Source: Diphasiastrum complanatum (Eukaryota; Streptophyta; Lycopodiopsida; Lycopodiales; Lycopodiaceae). From it: a DNA stretch of 64,000 nucleotides. A model generated the notes under the pieces. That model was not told where the DNA came from. It searched no databases and saw nothing but the letters and a program-made list of their open reading frames with translations. Both the position numbers and the translations under genes were made by a program. The stretch spans positions 42,283,502-42,347,501 of the forward strand of contig CM055104.1 in the NCBI GenBank assembly GCA_029204225.1, given 5' to 3'. This document shows, piece after piece, positions 25,251 through 40,753 of this stretch; the stretch's first letter is position 1, and each line of letters begins with the position of its first letter.

Positions 25251-26560
25251 AATGATCACTTAATTAAGAATAAAGAGATTCTACTGCATGAACATGTTGT
25301 CGGAGTTATCTGTACATGAATACATGGACCCGATGAAAAATTAAAAAGATCAAACTAGTGGGAAAGCACTCTACCACCACTTTTGCCAAACATGCTTCAA
25401 CTAAGAATTTGTGAATCCAGACCCAAACTCCTATTAAGAAATCAACACTCCCATCCGAGATGCAAATCCAAGTGCTTTTCTCTTCTAATCCGATGGAGAA
25501 CTTTCTTTGAATCCCATCCAAGACCGCATCGGCTATCTATAGAAAAATCTCACAATTTTGTTGTGTAGCTAACAATATAATTAGACTAATTCATGTAGAG
25601 AGAGATGACGCTCACATGGAACATTTCGTCTCTTCAACCACAATAATTGGTTCTATTCATAACTACTTGATGCATCATAGGCTGCGATGGTTACTTCGAT
25701 TAGTAGCTAGTTAAATCGATATGTCAATTAGCAAGATGAATAGGAAATAGAACAATACTATGGAACAAAGGACCGAAGCAATTGAAAAATGAATCTTGAA
25801 TCTATTTTGAACAAAAGGTTGAAATAGTTGTTATCAAAAATAGTGTGAAATTAAAAAAAATAAATTGTCAAGCCACATTCATACATTATAATATTTTGAA
25901 ATGAACCATGAAAGGTTTACCACTCAATAGCAAACTGTAGTATGCAATGATACAAAGCATACATGTGTTGCACGGACTTCTCATATTAGTATTAAGATAA
26001 AACAATACTAACATGCCCAATATAATTGCACATACAATTGATACTAAGTTTGTTATGCTTCTACTTGAAGATAGATGTGATAGCATGTATGCTTATATAA
26101 GCATTCATGAAAGGACTACATTCCATCAAATCTGACCGTTTTCCAATCATACATTCAAGGTTCATTGTATGTGTTGCACGAACTTCTCAGATCTATGTGA
26201 AAAACTGATACGACAATACTGAGAGCCCCAAGACACTTGCACAAATATTGTTATGACACTACAAGTCTGATACATCTACCATACTATGCTCATATTCTAC
26301 TGCTCTACTATGATGTGTTTATAGAGGGTTACAAGCACTTTATTCAATGTAGTAGCTAGAAGATCAAGCATTGACCCATACTTATTTGACAGTGTATAAG
26401 TAGTAGATATTTTTCATAGCAACATATTTTAATACTATGTAAGGATCACTGCAAGTGACTGATGCAATTCTATGAAAAGTTCCTTGTACTTCTACAATTT
26501 TTTTCATGAATGAAACTCATTCATTTTTGCAAACGATGTCACGATCTAGATCGAAATGAA
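25251..26560. other. No gene seen
   Basis: AT-rich and non-coding. A phrase containing TGTTGCACG(G/A)ACTTCTCA recurs around 25967 and 26172, suggesting a short local duplication. Confidence 0.35.
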
Positions 26561-26562
26561 TT

Positions 26563-27085
26563 TCAATTCTCATAGCTTGAAAAAACTTGAAGGAAGACTG
26601 AGTATATTTCACAAATTTCTTGTGAGAAGGATTCTAGTTGGGAGGCACTTTCTTCATCAAGGTCATCAACGAAGATCAATGGATGCGGAGAAAGAGGAGG
26701 TTCCATGTGGATAGAAATATTAGAAGCGAAAGCACCATTCTTTTTTCCAAGCAAGCAAATATTTTTCGAAAATGAGCATTACAGAATCTTTCTTCTTCCA
26801 CGATACTATCAACATAATTAGCAAGATTGATAAAGATATTCTCAACGATATTCAAGGTATCCTTCTTTCTAATAAAATCCACGTAAATTTTAATCCAATC
26901 CATGGTAGTCATAAGATCCACAAGGCAGAAAATTCTATCTTCAAGACCAACAACATCACATGTAGCCTTATCAGTAGAAACAATAAGATTATGAAATTCA
27001 ATAGCTTTCTTCATACAACAAATGATGGTTTGAATAAAAGGGTTAGGAGGAGGCAGGGGATCCCCGTAACCAAAGTTGACTGCAT
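26563..27085 (-). pseudogene. Unknown protein remnant, possibly gag-like
   Basis: Reading the minus strand from about 27085, a frame gives GYGDPLPPPNPFIQTIICC, then a helix-rich segment (DWIKIYVDFIRKKDTLN; IFINLANYVDSIVEEE) and, after a frame change near 26760, an acidic tail (FVDDLDEESASQLESFSQ) to a stop at 26563. Composition looks like genuine former coding sequence of about 170-180 residues. No zinc knuckle, catalytic motif or known domain is visible. Confidence 0.35.
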
Positions 27086-27205
27086 CAAGAAACCATCATG
27101 AGGACTAACACATGAAAAATTTAGCCATAAATTCCAAGTAAAGGTAAAGGTTTGGTACTACCCCGACCAAAGGGTAGTCGAGTTTACATCTAAAAAGATG
27201 CAGAG

Positions 27206-27900
27206 AGAGTAAAGAGATTTCACATAGTCCCTCTTAACAAGTCAAGACCAAACCCTTTGAACCCTTTCATTGTATAGCATAACAAGTAAAAACAAAGTTG
27301 TATAAAGTCTTACAGTACAAGAAAAGGTACCATAAAGCAAAGCAAGTTCTAGGATACTCATATGTTACCTGCCACCATCCCACAACACAAAACCGCACGA
27401 GTTAGTATAGTGGAGAAGATAGGTGTCATAGTCGAGCATCAGTTGTTATCTATGTCCGAAACAAGATTCACTACTTTATCAGTATAAACTCAGTTGCATA
27501 AAATACGTCCAATCTTCCCAAGCATAGTGTACTTCACTCGCAATACGTTCTGCCCTAGATTTATAACTGTATCATGACAGAAGCCATATTGATTAGTTTT
27601 AGGGCGTAAGCATGTCTATAGCTAACAAATCACATTTTAACATATGTATGAAGCTATTAACTTTTTCCAAACAACGTATAGAAAGGCACGATCCATGTAT
27701 CACATCAGGTATCGGAGTAGATCCGTGCCATGCTGATCCATCGAACTTCATGGAGATCTATTACAGCTCGAATGCTATGAGACTTGGGCAAATCCATGTC
27801 ATTCAAGCTTCAATGAACCGTACTCATTCATAGCTAAAAACGTACTAACTTTAATCATACTCCATTCTTTCAATGCTCTATATTTGCATCCTTCTATTTG
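27206..27900 (-). repeat. Interspersed repeat, copy 1 (possible LINE 3' end)
   Basis: Homologous in the same orientation to 30380-31250. Shared landmarks include CAAGACCAAACC, CCTGCCACCATCCCAC, AAAACCGCAC and later AGATCCGTGCCAT-type blocks. On the minus strand copy 1 ends at a short GA/CT stretch (27207-27212), just where copy 2 carries a long CT tract. No coding frame survives. Confidence 0.6.
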
Positions 27901-28235
27901 GCATACTGCCAAACTAAAGCAATCGTGTTTCTTAAAGACAAGTGATCTCACATTTACATACCTATCTTATTTCTTTATCGTTCATGTGAGAAACTTTACA
28001 AGAAATAACATCTTTATATGAAATGCATATAGCAACAATCTTTCTTAAACCTTAAGATATGTTTACAAAGAGATCTTATGGTTTACAATGACAAAATTCA
28101 ACCTGTCATGTGCCAAATTCCAAGCTAATAGCAATAACAATGAAGTAAAGCTAAAAGCAAGAATATAACAAGACAATCATGATAGCATATCAATAGAATA
28201 CTAGAAACATGAAGATCACCATAGAATTGCATTAG

Positions 28236-28639
28236 TGATGGAAAGAAGAATACAAGAAGATATGAACATGAGCATTGATTCATGTGAATAGGGCACATGA
28301 GACCTAGAAATGGAGATCCATGTGGCTCACATTTACAAGGAAGCTAGAAGCTCTCACTTACAAATGAGCAAAAAGATTCACAAATTGATGTCTCTTGCCT
28401 AGTTATAGACAATGCTTTCACTTAACTTAACTATCTTGAGGGATAGTTAGCACTTGTTAAGTATTATTTAAGCTAGATTGGGACCTTGTTGGCCTATTTT
28501 CCTTGTTAATTACTTTGGAGGGCCTCAAGAGAGAACCGCCTTGTTCTTAAGGCTAATAGCTCATTTTGGGCCTGCAAAGCTTACATTGGATATTATCTTG
28601 CATGTATAAGCATGGATGTACTGAAAGTACATGATGACA
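28236..28639 (-). repeat. LTR, copy 1 (404 bp), with polypurine tract
   Basis: Bounded TG...CA on the minus strand (TGTCATCATGTACTTTCAG start; TTCTTTCCATCA end). A polypurine tract (AGTAAGGGGAG on minus, 28640-28650) touches its start, so this is the 3' LTR of a minus-strand element whose interior would lie to the right. A second copy is at 33089-33481. Confidence 0.7.
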
Positions 28640-28652
28640 CTCCCCTTACTTA

Positions 28653-31250
<2,598 letters not shown>

Positions 31251-32159
31251 TGTTTATCATTGCTAACCGAGAGGTAAAAATATGAGAGTTCAAGCAATAC
31301 TGTTATAAGTTACGCCATTACCATCTGTCATAACCAATCCTACACGTGAATGCTTCCAAATTTGTACTCCATTACCTTTTTCGTAAACTAACACACGAGG
31401 CAAAGTTTCGCAATACTAACCTGAATAGATGTCGCGTGAGAGTCTTGTGAGGAAGCCATATTTGTTTACAAATGATATTTCCTTCGGAGACTGGTAGTAG
31501 AGGTTTTTCGAGTCTAGTTTTAGCTACAACAATAATAGCATAAAAAAGCATTGCTAAACGTACTATATTCCCATTACGAAATGTATTCTCTGCATTTAGT
31601 AAAAAGGGAATGCCAGAAACGTATATATATAAACTTCACGAAGATGTTCTTCGGAATGCATACCTGCAACGTAATCCGAGTCCAATATTGAAATCGGGAT
31701 GCAACCTCGTAGTAGGAAGATTCGTTTACAATAAGAGTCATATTGCATTTGCTCACCATTGGTCTATCATAAATCATACCTCTCGTGGTGACCATCATAT
31801 TATTCAATACAAAGCATCATGCTAGTGGCCAGCCAAGTAACCGTATTATCGTTAAAGAGGCATGCAATACTTCTCAAAAAAAATTGTGGTCATCGCTGCC
31901 CTCTCAACGCTAAAAGGGCCGCAACCTTTTATGAACATGGGTTCAATCAAACACACAATGTGATGGTGAGGTAATCGATGTTCCAGCGATTGAGTTCATG
32001 CATACACAAAAGTGTGTGTGATTCATGGATGGATGTTAGCTTACATTTAACCATCTTGGTTATGGCATAGTAGTGTTAAAGTGCAATTTTAGAGTTAATC
32101 TTGGAAAGAATTTTGTTTGATTTATGTGGATTTTTTTTGTATGATAAGTCAAATTTGAT
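31251..32159. other. No gene seen
   Basis: AT-rich with short frames on both strands that lack any recognisable motif. Confidence 0.35.
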
Positions 32160-32790
32160 GAGAGCGGAACAATGGCCAACAATGATCCTGTCAGTTATGA
32201 AGTCCTTGGTAGACAATACTATGATCTACCAACTGTGACAGAGAAAGCAGAGGACGAACACTTAGACAAAGATGTTTGAGTCGCACCTCATTCGAGTGAC
32301 GAATTCCGACTGCTACAGTACCTATAAACCGAAATGGTTACGGACCTAGCAGAGCTGAGAAAGGCAAGAGCATTGTAGTCCCAGAAGGATCTCCTAGAAG
32401 ATCGACAAGAGGACGAAGAGCACCAGCAAGATTTGTGTCATGCAGCTCAGCTTCTACATCAGAAGAGTTTTGTGGATTCAATGGAGAACCACAAACATTC
32501 GAGGAAGCGATTGAATGTCCAGAGAAGGACAAATGGATCCAAGCCATGAACGAGGAGATGGAATCCATGAGGAAGAATTAGGTATGGATGTTACAGCCAT
32601 TACTAGATAAGCGAAAGACTGTAAAATACAAGTGGGGATACAAGCTGAAGTATGGACCGAATGGAGATATTTCTAAGTAAAAAGCAAGACTTGTAGCGAA
32701 GGGATTTTCTCAGAGATATGGTATTCATTACGTTGAGACCTTCTCTCTTGTCATGAAACATTCGTCCCTGCATTTACTGTTTGCGCATAT
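32160..32790 (+). pseudogene. Copia RT N-terminal fragment
   Basis: The plus strand reads PETFEEAIECPEKDKWIQAM, a stop, then YKWGYKLKYGPNG, a stop, and [20 protein letters not shown]: the start of copia reverse transcriptase up to the fingers domain. Two in-frame stops (about 32579 and 32679) and loss of sequence after about 32760 make it a dead fragment. The linker upstream (SRRSTRGRRAPARF) is basic, as in the variable region between integrase and RT. Confidence 0.8.
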
Positions 32791-32861
32791 CCATCGAAAG
32801 CTAGAAACAATGAGATCTCAATGGAATCACATTAGAAATGAAAGAAAGAGTACAATCAATG

Positions 32862-33000
32862 AAAATGGAGCATTGATTCATGTGGATAGGGCACATGAGA
32901 CCTAGCAATATAGATTCCTATGGCTCACATTCACGAGGAAACATGAAGCTCTCACTTGCAAATGAGCCAAAAGATTCACAAATTGAATGCTAAAAATTCG
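32862..33000 (-). repeat. Partial third copy of the 400-bp LTR
   Basis: Contains the same phrases as the LTRs at 28.2 and 33.1 kb (GAGCATTGATTCATGTG, GGGCACATGAGACCTAG, CTCTCACTTGCAAATGAGCC) but breaks off after about 140 bp, shortly before a full copy begins. Confidence 0.65.
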
Positions 33001-33088
33001 TTTGAATAGACCTGAAAAATTCAAAGTTAGAAATTATAAAAAAGAAAGCTACAAATGCAATAAACTTATCAAATCTAATAAAATTTAG

Positions 33089-33481
33089 TGATGGAAAGAA
33101 GAATACAAAATATGAACATGAGCATTAATTCATGTGAATAGGGCACATGAGACCTAGCAATGGAGATCCCTATGGCTCACATTCACAAGGAAGCTAAAAG
33201 CTCTCACTTGCAAATGAGCCAAAAGATTCACAATTTGATGTCTCTTGCCTAGTTATAGACAATGCTCTCACTTAGCTATCTTGAGGGATAGGTAGCCCTT
33301 GTTAAGTATTATTTGAGCTAGATTGGGCCCTTGTTGGCCTATTATCCTTATTAATTACTTTGGAGGGCCTAATGAGAGAACCGCCTTGTTCTTAAGGCTA
33401 AAAGTTCTTTTTGGGCCTGCAAAGCTTACATTGGATATTATCTTGCATGTATAAGCATGGATGTACTGAAAGTACATGACA
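33089..33481 (-). repeat. LTR, copy 2 (393 bp), apparently solo
   Basis: Full-length match to 28236-28639, starting TGTCATGTACTTTCAG on the minus strand. No polypurine tract adjoins it. The flanking pentamers (ATTTA on the left, CAACC on the right) do not match, so a target-site duplication is not evident. Confidence 0.65.
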
Positions 33482-33589
33482 CAACCTGTGTTGCAATATT
33501 ACTTCATACCTGTATGCGTGGTGAAGTGATATCTTGAGAACTACCCATTCTTCGATTAGTAAACAACACCTTCACTTTATATGCTATTG

Positions 33590-34260
33590 ATTCAATACAC
33601 GAGCATTTCGTTAAAAGGCGGTTACATCGTTTGGAACGTCTTTTTGAAAAAAAGAGTCATAATTTCCACTATATCCTCATACTATAGTACTTAACCATAT
33701 CTTCTTTTAATAGTATACTACTTGTATACATGCATTCCATTTATCATAGAAGACACTAAACTTGGCTACCTTCATCCCGTAAAGTATTTAACTATGTTTC
33801 AGAGAGAGCATGCCTTATGTATTTAACGTGCATACATCGATCTTGTTTTATTTGGTTTCTACCATTATCACTTTAGTAAATGGACGGCCATCTTCCCTAT
33901 CGGAAGTGCGCCATTATATCACTTTTTTTTGTACATGAAATGTACTCAAGAGAAACCTTAATGAGGCGGATTTCTACCACATTCATCAGTGTTGAGCTAT
34001 AAATTAGAAAACGCATGCACTGTAGTGAACAAATGTGCATATTCAACAATGATTCATCATTAGCACGTGAACTAACATCTTCATTGATTCACATATAACA
34101 TATCCATCATGGATAGAAAAACGTGTGTATAATGGTAAGAAATGCATTGGATCACCAACGATTCATCACTAATTCATACAAGAACTTTATTATTGAATCA
34201 AATACAGCGCTGGTTCACCAGCGACCAATACCAAAGCAAAAGTATTATAGCTATGTATTG
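33590..34260 (-). repeat. Interspersed repeat, inverted partner of 55.8-56.4 kb
   Basis: About 670 bp matching 55783-56432 in opposite orientation. Landmarks: CAATACACGAGCATTTCG at one end, GTACATGAAATGTACTC in the middle, and ACCAATACCAAAGCAAAAG at the other. At the 56-kb site it follows copia RT sequence, so it may be LTR or 3' non-coding sequence of that family. Confidence 0.65.
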
Positions 34261-34606
34261 GTTAGCCACTCAATCATGCCTGCAAAGGCAAGTAAATCTC
34301 TTAATCATGAATCAATAAACCGGAGAAACCAGCAATAGTTCGCTGCTCAATACTTGCTAACATACATGTAGCTGTTGCAAGAACAAAGACAACCATGTGT
34401 AATCCTTCGATAAGCATTGTCGTATCTCCTTCACATCAAAACGTAGTAGTAGCCAGTCACAGTAGGGAGAGCAAAGAGAGAGCAAATAGAGGAAAAGGCA
34501 AGAAGCCACAATAGGAAGGATGGAACAACCATCACGGTTATTTAGGGTCCCCATATTGTATTACTTACGAAAATATAACATAAAAAATATGCATGTGGTA
34601 GAGTCC

Positions 34607-34610
<4 letters not shown>

Positions 34611-34680
<70 letters not shown>
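34611..34680 (+). repeat. (GA)n microsatellite, 70 bp
   Basis: Uninterrupted GA run flanked by AT-rich unique sequence. Confidence 0.97.
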
Positions 34681-34683
<3 letters not shown>

Positions 34684-36767
34684 TTTTGTATAATAATTCT
34701 TTCATCTTATAATACCTTCGTGCTTGGTATACGAGATTGAAATGATTTGTCTAAGTGGCCTCACTTCATAATGTTGTTGGTTCATATGACCAACAAACAC
34801 AAACTCAAAAGCATTACACTTGTGACATAGGACTTAATAAAATATATGGATATCAATACACAATTTTGCAAAAATTGAACCAATTTCTACCAACACATAT
34901 ATGTTGACATATTGCATTTGCAATGCTCTGAAATGTGTCTAAATGCTTAAAACATTTAAGTGTCGAACAAAGAAAGAGCGAGTTGTAAGATAGCTCCTTT
35001 CTTTACCTACAAGCTTGGACTTCAATTCCATTTTGGTGCACATAATATTACAACTTTTTTTTTTAGCCATTAAAGATTTTAAATAAATTGAAAAACATCT
35101 TACAATTGACACTTCAAATATTCAAATCTTTGATATGTGCATAGTGTACACCCGACACTTGACATATTTGGTACAACAACTTACAAGAAGAGTTCATGGC
35201 TTATTACCATGTCCTAGGAGCATTGCATAGTTCATACATTACTTTACACATGGTAATAGGAAAACACGTGGTATATATGCATGCACTGAACCAGTGAGCT
35301 GTTGTCAATTTGCAAACAAATGCTAAAATATTGAAATGAAAGAGCTAGAAAACAATCTATATTTCTGCTTCATTATATCAATATATAGATGCGCACTCTG
35401 CACTGCCACACTAGTGCTACACATATATAGATGTATACATCACATTCGATTACTGCAAGAAGCTGCAAAAATTAAAATAACAGGGAATCAAAGGTATGAA
35501 ACATCTTACCCAAGTTAGTAGGGCAATTTCATTTGATCAATGGGGACACCCATATGAGACAAGACTGGAAACGATTATAACCATCTGTACGTGTGCATCT
35601 ACTTGCGCATGCCCTCATGAATGCCTGTGGTGGTTGTCAAAACCAAGTGTGAAACGATTTCGTCTCTAAAGCTAAGTGATCAAACAGAATCCTCTTCGAA
35701 ACCTATTTAGCAGCTAAATATTGCAATTGTCGCCATATCACATAAATATCTCCTACTTTTTCATAAACTTACACAGAAACCTGTGGTAATATGTACACAA
35801 TAAATAAACAATGATGCATCAGTCACCAGCGAAGTTTATATGCAATATCAAGCAAAGAAGAATGGAGTGTGATCTCATTCTTACTAAAAACACATGATTA
35901 CAAAATTGGGGATCAGCATTTGGCTGGCAAGAAAAGTCCATTTCAACATATTAGCATTTCTTACTGCAAATAAAATATTTTATTGGCAGAGGGAGCTAAT
36001 TGTTCTACAATTAAATATACCATAGCTAGGACTCTTAAACCCAAAGGCTTCCAGCTATATGTTTTTTAGTAGAATCATTTGGTTGCTCTTCAACCAAAAA
36101 AGACACTCTTAAAAAACTGACAATACAGGTTGAACATGGTGCATGAGAAATGGCAATTCTGATCTAGACGATTGTGGTCTTTAAACCCAATCGTCGCACT
36201 TCTATCCGCAAGGGATTTTCTCCTTTTTCTACAGGAAACTGCCGCGGAAACTCCACTGCAGCAGCCACCCGCAGCCTGGTATACTTACCAATCTGCACTA
36301 CATGTTCGTCAAACTCGAGTCCTGGCCATCATCCACCGATCTGACAGTTAATGCATATACATTGGCTAAATAAATGAATGCACTTCCAATCAACTACATT
36401 CTCATTAATCAGCAGGTTTATTTACTTCCGTGACTTGTAAACTGAGCTTTCCTGTTTAACGATTTTTGGGCTTTCGGTTTGTCTTAAAAACCTGACACAC
36501 TGATCTTACACATAAAAATGACAAAAGCTAGTTTAAATAAGCTACAAAGGCCACGCACCAACGCACATTTTTTATTGAGAAGATTAATGTATTTTTCATA
36601 TAGATTGGATAGAATTATTGATTAAGGTAAGCAGGTAGAATATGTGTCATCTCAAACATTACTCCACAATATCGTATTCGTATGATATAACTTAGTTCAG
36701 ATGCTTAGCGGCAAGATCAAATCCGATTCTGAGATTGCAATGGATGCTTGGGCATTGGACTTGCTAG

Positions 36768-36769
<2 letters not shown>
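34681..36769. other. No gene seen
   Basis: AT-rich, without recognisable domains or repeats. A somewhat more GC-rich patch lies near 36180-36340. Confidence 0.35.

Positions 36770-36808
<39 letters not shown>
36770..36808 (+). repeat. (AG)n tract at the LINE 3' end
   Basis: About 39 bp of AG. On the minus strand it is a (CT)n tail attached directly to ACATTAATAAAG, the LINE 3' terminus, and it continues into CCCCTAGCAAG flanking DNA. Confidence 0.95.
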
Positions 36809-36811
<3 letters not shown>

Positions 36812-37261
36812 TATTAATGTCTTTTCCATGCCAAAAAGCATATAAGATCAATAAGAGCACATGTCAAGTGTGTGGTAACCATGGGAGCGTATATAAACGT
36901 CTCCAAGAAAAAACTATGCATAAAAGATGAACAATGTAACTGTAAACTAAAAACTACAAAGTGTCCATAAGTGGGAGCAAAATAGCTGCTAAGAATAGAG
37001 TCATACCATCTAGCACTACTGCTGAAAAAGGATCTGATACGGGCTGTAGCATGAGGTAATATGGACTATCGCTGACGTCGTCTAGGAGGATGAAAACTGT
37101 GTGCTCTCATGCCAGGGTGGGTAGTGTGAATTGCCACATGACTGTGAGTGATACACTATCTCTGATATTTGTGAAGTTGTACATCGTCGTCGTCATCATT
37201 AGACTCGAGGTCATGGCGTGGTTGTCTCTTGGAGAAGAATGATGTAATCTGAGCCTGAGAG

Positions 37262-37710
37262 CTAGAATGTGGCTGGCGAACTGACTGGTACATATCTTGT
37301 CGTAGCAAGACCATCTCTCATATCATGAGCGCAACACAACGAGGGTGGGTCCTCATATGCAATAAGCGACTTGAGTGTAGTAGGCATGTCCCAGAATAGG
37401 CAGTGATATCTCCCTTTGATCGCATAATATATGGGGCATCTGAAGATGAAGTGCTCCTCGGACTCTACCTCATGCAAAGAACAGAGCTGGCATAATCTCT
37501 CCTCTTGCGGTGTACCCTGGAATCTGTCGGTCTCGATAGCCAACTGGTGCGAGGAGACTCTGAACTATCCCAAAGTGAAGCGGAGACTATGTGATAATTA
37601 TGAAGACAAACATCGAGGTAAAACTGGAAAACCAGCGGCATCCTACTCCAAAAAGTGAATCCAGTAATAATCAGGCTTAACCCCCAACTGGCGTTGCCAA
37701 GTACGCTCAA
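37262..37710 (-). pseudogene. LINE C-terminal zinc-binding region
   Basis: Last coding part of the LINE. A CX2C...H...C cluster (LCQLCSLHEVESEEHFIFRC) matches the zf-RVT-type ending of many LINE proteins. Two frames overlap at 37465-37543, marking a frameshift. The protein ends in a short Ser/Pro tail. Confidence 0.7.
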
Positions 37711-37822
37711 GATATGCTCTGTATAAAAACCGTCTAATTACTGTTGTGTACCAATGATAGTGATACTGAATGTCTCCATGAGGAAAATGTGACGCCTGAG
37801 AGAACCATGACAACCGATATCC

Positions 37823-38920
37823 CTAAGCCTGAAGATGGTGGGAGGACATGAGTGCAATCCATGTACATCTCTGCTTTGTATCAGGGAGTGCCTGAGCTTG
37901 TTGGATGTACATGATAAGTTGGAAGGCTGCCTCTATCTGGTTGCAAGAATAATCTCGTGTGGAACCGAGGGTTTCGCCCAAATCATGAGACATGGTGGTT
38001 TGTAAGCGTGAAATGCTGCCCCAATGCGAAGAGGAGAGGCCTATACACCATATCTCTGCCGCATACATGGATGAAGGGGTGACGATGGTGTCAAAAAGTC
38101 TGCACTTACTAGGGGCATCCCGAATAGACTTACGGAAGCAGAATCTCTCCAACTGAACTAGGGAAGAGTGACCCTTCCCGAGTCTAGAAGTAGCCGCCTG
38201 TCTCATACTGAAAGTAGGACTAGTGAAGAGCACACCAAGGTAAGTATATGAAGAAACCATCTCTAGAGGCTGTCCATCAAAGGTAAGCTCCTGATGCTGC
38301 ATGAACGCCCGAGAGGTATTGACGTCCATGATTTTGGTCTTCGAGAGATTCACCCCTAAACCCCACTGGGTACAAAGGTTGTGTAAGCAATCCAGCGTCT
38401 CTATAATCCCTCTCTGGTATGAGAGACTAATACCACATCATCCGCATAGAGAAGGATAGCAATCAAAATGTCACCAAGCATACAACCGTCCCCACCACAC
38501 TGAGAGATGACCTGCTCCAACTCATCAATATATAGTCCAAAAAGAACTGGGGAAAGAGAGCACCCCTGCTTAACCCCGATAGTACTCCAGAGAGCCATGA
38601 CAACTAGAAATAATCTCCGACGAGAAACCCCGGTCACGGAGTCTCTGGATAAGTAGAGAGCGTGGAACAGAGTCAAAGGCTTTCCTGAAGTCCACAAAAC
38701 AACAGTAGACCTTTTCCTTCCTGTGCCTAGCTTCCTCAATGAGAGCTCGAAGTGTGAAGAAATGATCAGTAGTGGAGTAATGAGCGCGGAACCCTGCCTG
38801 GCCCAATGCATGCAATCTCCTAGACTCTCCCTTTGAGTTAATTGCAGACTGAAGGATGATGCCATGTAACTTCACGAGAACATGTTCGACCATGATAGTG
38901 CGGTAATTACCAGGTAACAT
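37823..38920 (-). pseudogene. LINE reverse transcriptase
   Basis: In order: NYRTI (38905), QAGFRAHYSTTDHFFTLRAL, the finger/palm motif CCFVDFRKAFDSVPR, then after a frame change IGVKQGCSLSPVLFGLYIDE (about 38580) and the catalytic LLYADDVVLVSH (about 38430). After a stop near 38401 and another shift come the thumb motifs NLSKTKIMDVN (38350) and SYTYLGVLF. At least two frameshifts are present, so it is not translatable as one protein. Confidence 0.85.
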
Positions 38921-39174
38921 AGGGTCACCATTTTTATGGATAGGATGTATGATGTTGGTGCACCAAGAGGATGGGAAGCCTTCAACAACAGCATGGTTGA
39001 GGAGAGTGGATAGTGTGGGGGCAAGAGTGTCGGAGGCGTGAATCAGTAGCTTGATTCAAGATCTTCAATGTCTCTCCGATGGGTTTTCATCTTTTTGATT
39101 GCTGCTCGGAAGAAGGTGAAGTTTGGAGGTTGAGGGGAAATGGAAATGGGCGTATCAGTAGATATAGTGTAAAG

Positions 39175-40560
39175 CTAGGTACCATAGTCAATCCAGGTAT
39201 GTAGATCATCCAGGAGAGGGGGTGGAGCACGGGGGATAAACACGTGCCAAAAGGCACCAGAGGAGCCGAAAAGGAGGTTCACAAGGCGGTTTCCTTCGGA
39301 GTCATCATAGGCACGTTTTTTGCGACAAAGTGTGCGGTTGTACAATTGCCGTGAGGAGCGGAGGAGATGGGGGGCATGGAAACGGGCATGTGTAACAGTA
39401 TGGTGAAGGGAGCGGCATTCCGCGTCGTACCATGGTGGGTGGAATGGTCGAGGCGATCGCGGATGAGCTGGTTTGTTGTTGTGAGGTTTAGATGGAAAGG
39501 CCAAAGTTGCAGCAGTATGGAGAGAAGTGGTGAGGAAGGCAACCTGAGATTCCAATGATTTGTTGTGTGGAAAAGAGTGAAGTAAGGAGGCAAGGGATTC
39601 TTGGTAGAGCAGTATGTAGAGGGGGTGGAAAGTGTATTTGGGTGCACGGCGTAGTGTGGATTGTGGTGGAGATTGCAGTGGTGGAAGGTGGCCAATAGCG
39701 AAGGAAAGGAACAAATGATCAGAGAGAGTGGTGGGAGAGATATGGAAATTGTGAATGAGGGGAATGGATGAAGGTGACCCCATGAGGTAATCAACAACAC
39801 TATGACCACCACTATGAGGGTGACAAGTATAGCTGCCAGAATTAAGTCAGTGAGGTAGACCATTATACATGGCTAACTCATGTGCCTCACCAAAATATAA
39901 CAGATACTCACCATATGCTGTAATAGGTCCTGGTCCATCCTCAGAAATCCCGGTGATCCCCAAGCTGTCACTGTCAAGGGCATGAACTCGGAGCTGGTCT
40001 GTAGAGTAATGGAACTCTGCCTGTCGTGAAGCAGTTCGGGCATTAAAGTCCCCAATGAGGAAAATATGCCCCCGCTCCGCAAATCTGATGATATCCACTT
40101 AAAGGTCCAAATACGGTGAGCCAACACCCTCAACAAAAGAAGAGGACTCCGGAGGAAAATAGCAAGCAGCAATGAAGATGTCCCTGTCCAAACCAATCTC
40201 CCGTCCTGTAATACGAACCCAGATATATCATGCATGCTCATCGTGCCTAATGAACTCAATCATCTGGTGAAGGGACTCTCTATATAGACAAGCCACCCCT
40301 CCAAAACCATGGCCACTAGTTGATCTAGTCTCAGGTCTATATACTGAATCCCATCTGTATCCCGGGAAAGTGGGTAGTCCCCACTCCTGACTCTCGTGAG
40401 TCTCCATAAAAAAAAATAGGTCTCGTCCAGTAACAAAGTCAATCAGATCTCTTGTAGGCTGTTGTAGAGGATGAGTGAATGCCATCACAGTTCCATACCC
40501 CAATCTGAAGATGGTATGGATGGGACCCCGGGATGCTCCGTGTGCAGGCAGCGCTGCCAC
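39175..40560 (-). pseudogene. LINE AP endonuclease and linker
   Basis: One reading frame of 462 codons interrupted by only three stops (near 40225, 40099 and 39847). It contains the EN landmarks FFFMETHE, WVRITG, HIFLIGDFNART (about 40050), and the C-terminal SDH motif in TTLSDHLFLSF (about 39720). EN nicks target DNA to prime reverse transcription. Downstream the Pro/His-rich linker runs on to 39175, ending at a stop before a frame change into RT. Confidence 0.8.
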
Positions 40561-40753
40561 ATCAGCGAGGGCAGCGGCGCTGTCACAGCAGCGATGGGCA
40601 TCAGCGAGGGGGCTGGGGCAGCAGCGAGGGGGGGCGGTGAGTCAGCAGCGAGGGGGGGAGTGAGGTGGCAGCGAGGGGGTGAGTTGGCAGCTGAGGTGGC
40701 ATGAGAGCGAAGGGCGGTGGGCGGCTTCCGACGAGGAGGCCTGGCGCGAGGGG
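40560..40753 (-). repeat. LINE 5' region with GC-rich subrepeats
   Basis: The plus strand shows repeated GGCAGCGAGGGGG and GTGAG units, at least five copies; on the LINE strand these are CCCCCTCGCTGCC units. The block is far more GC-rich than its surroundings. Tandem subrepeats in a 5' UTR are a common LINE promoter arrangement. Confidence 0.6.

Larger units (their letters stand above)
36809..40753 (-). mobile_element. Near-full-length LINE (endonuclease-RT-zinc finger)
   Basis: A 3.9-kb non-LTR retrotransposon on the minus strand: GC-rich 5' region (40560-40753), APE-type endonuclease (40560-39175), reverse transcriptase (38920-37823), a C-terminal zinc-binding segment (37710-37262) and a 3' UTR ending ACATTAATAAAG at 36809. 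There is no poly(A); a CT dinucleotide tract follows directly. The 5' end also abuts a CT tract on the same strand (40754-40776). Full length with moderate numbers of stops and shifts suggests a fairly recent insertion compared with its neighbours. The clade cannot be assigned by eye. Confidence 0.85.

Noticed and set aside
39279-39863. 194-codon minus-strand frame inside the LINE
   Set aside because: It is the shifted shadow of the endonuclease/linker frame, which carries the recognisable motifs.
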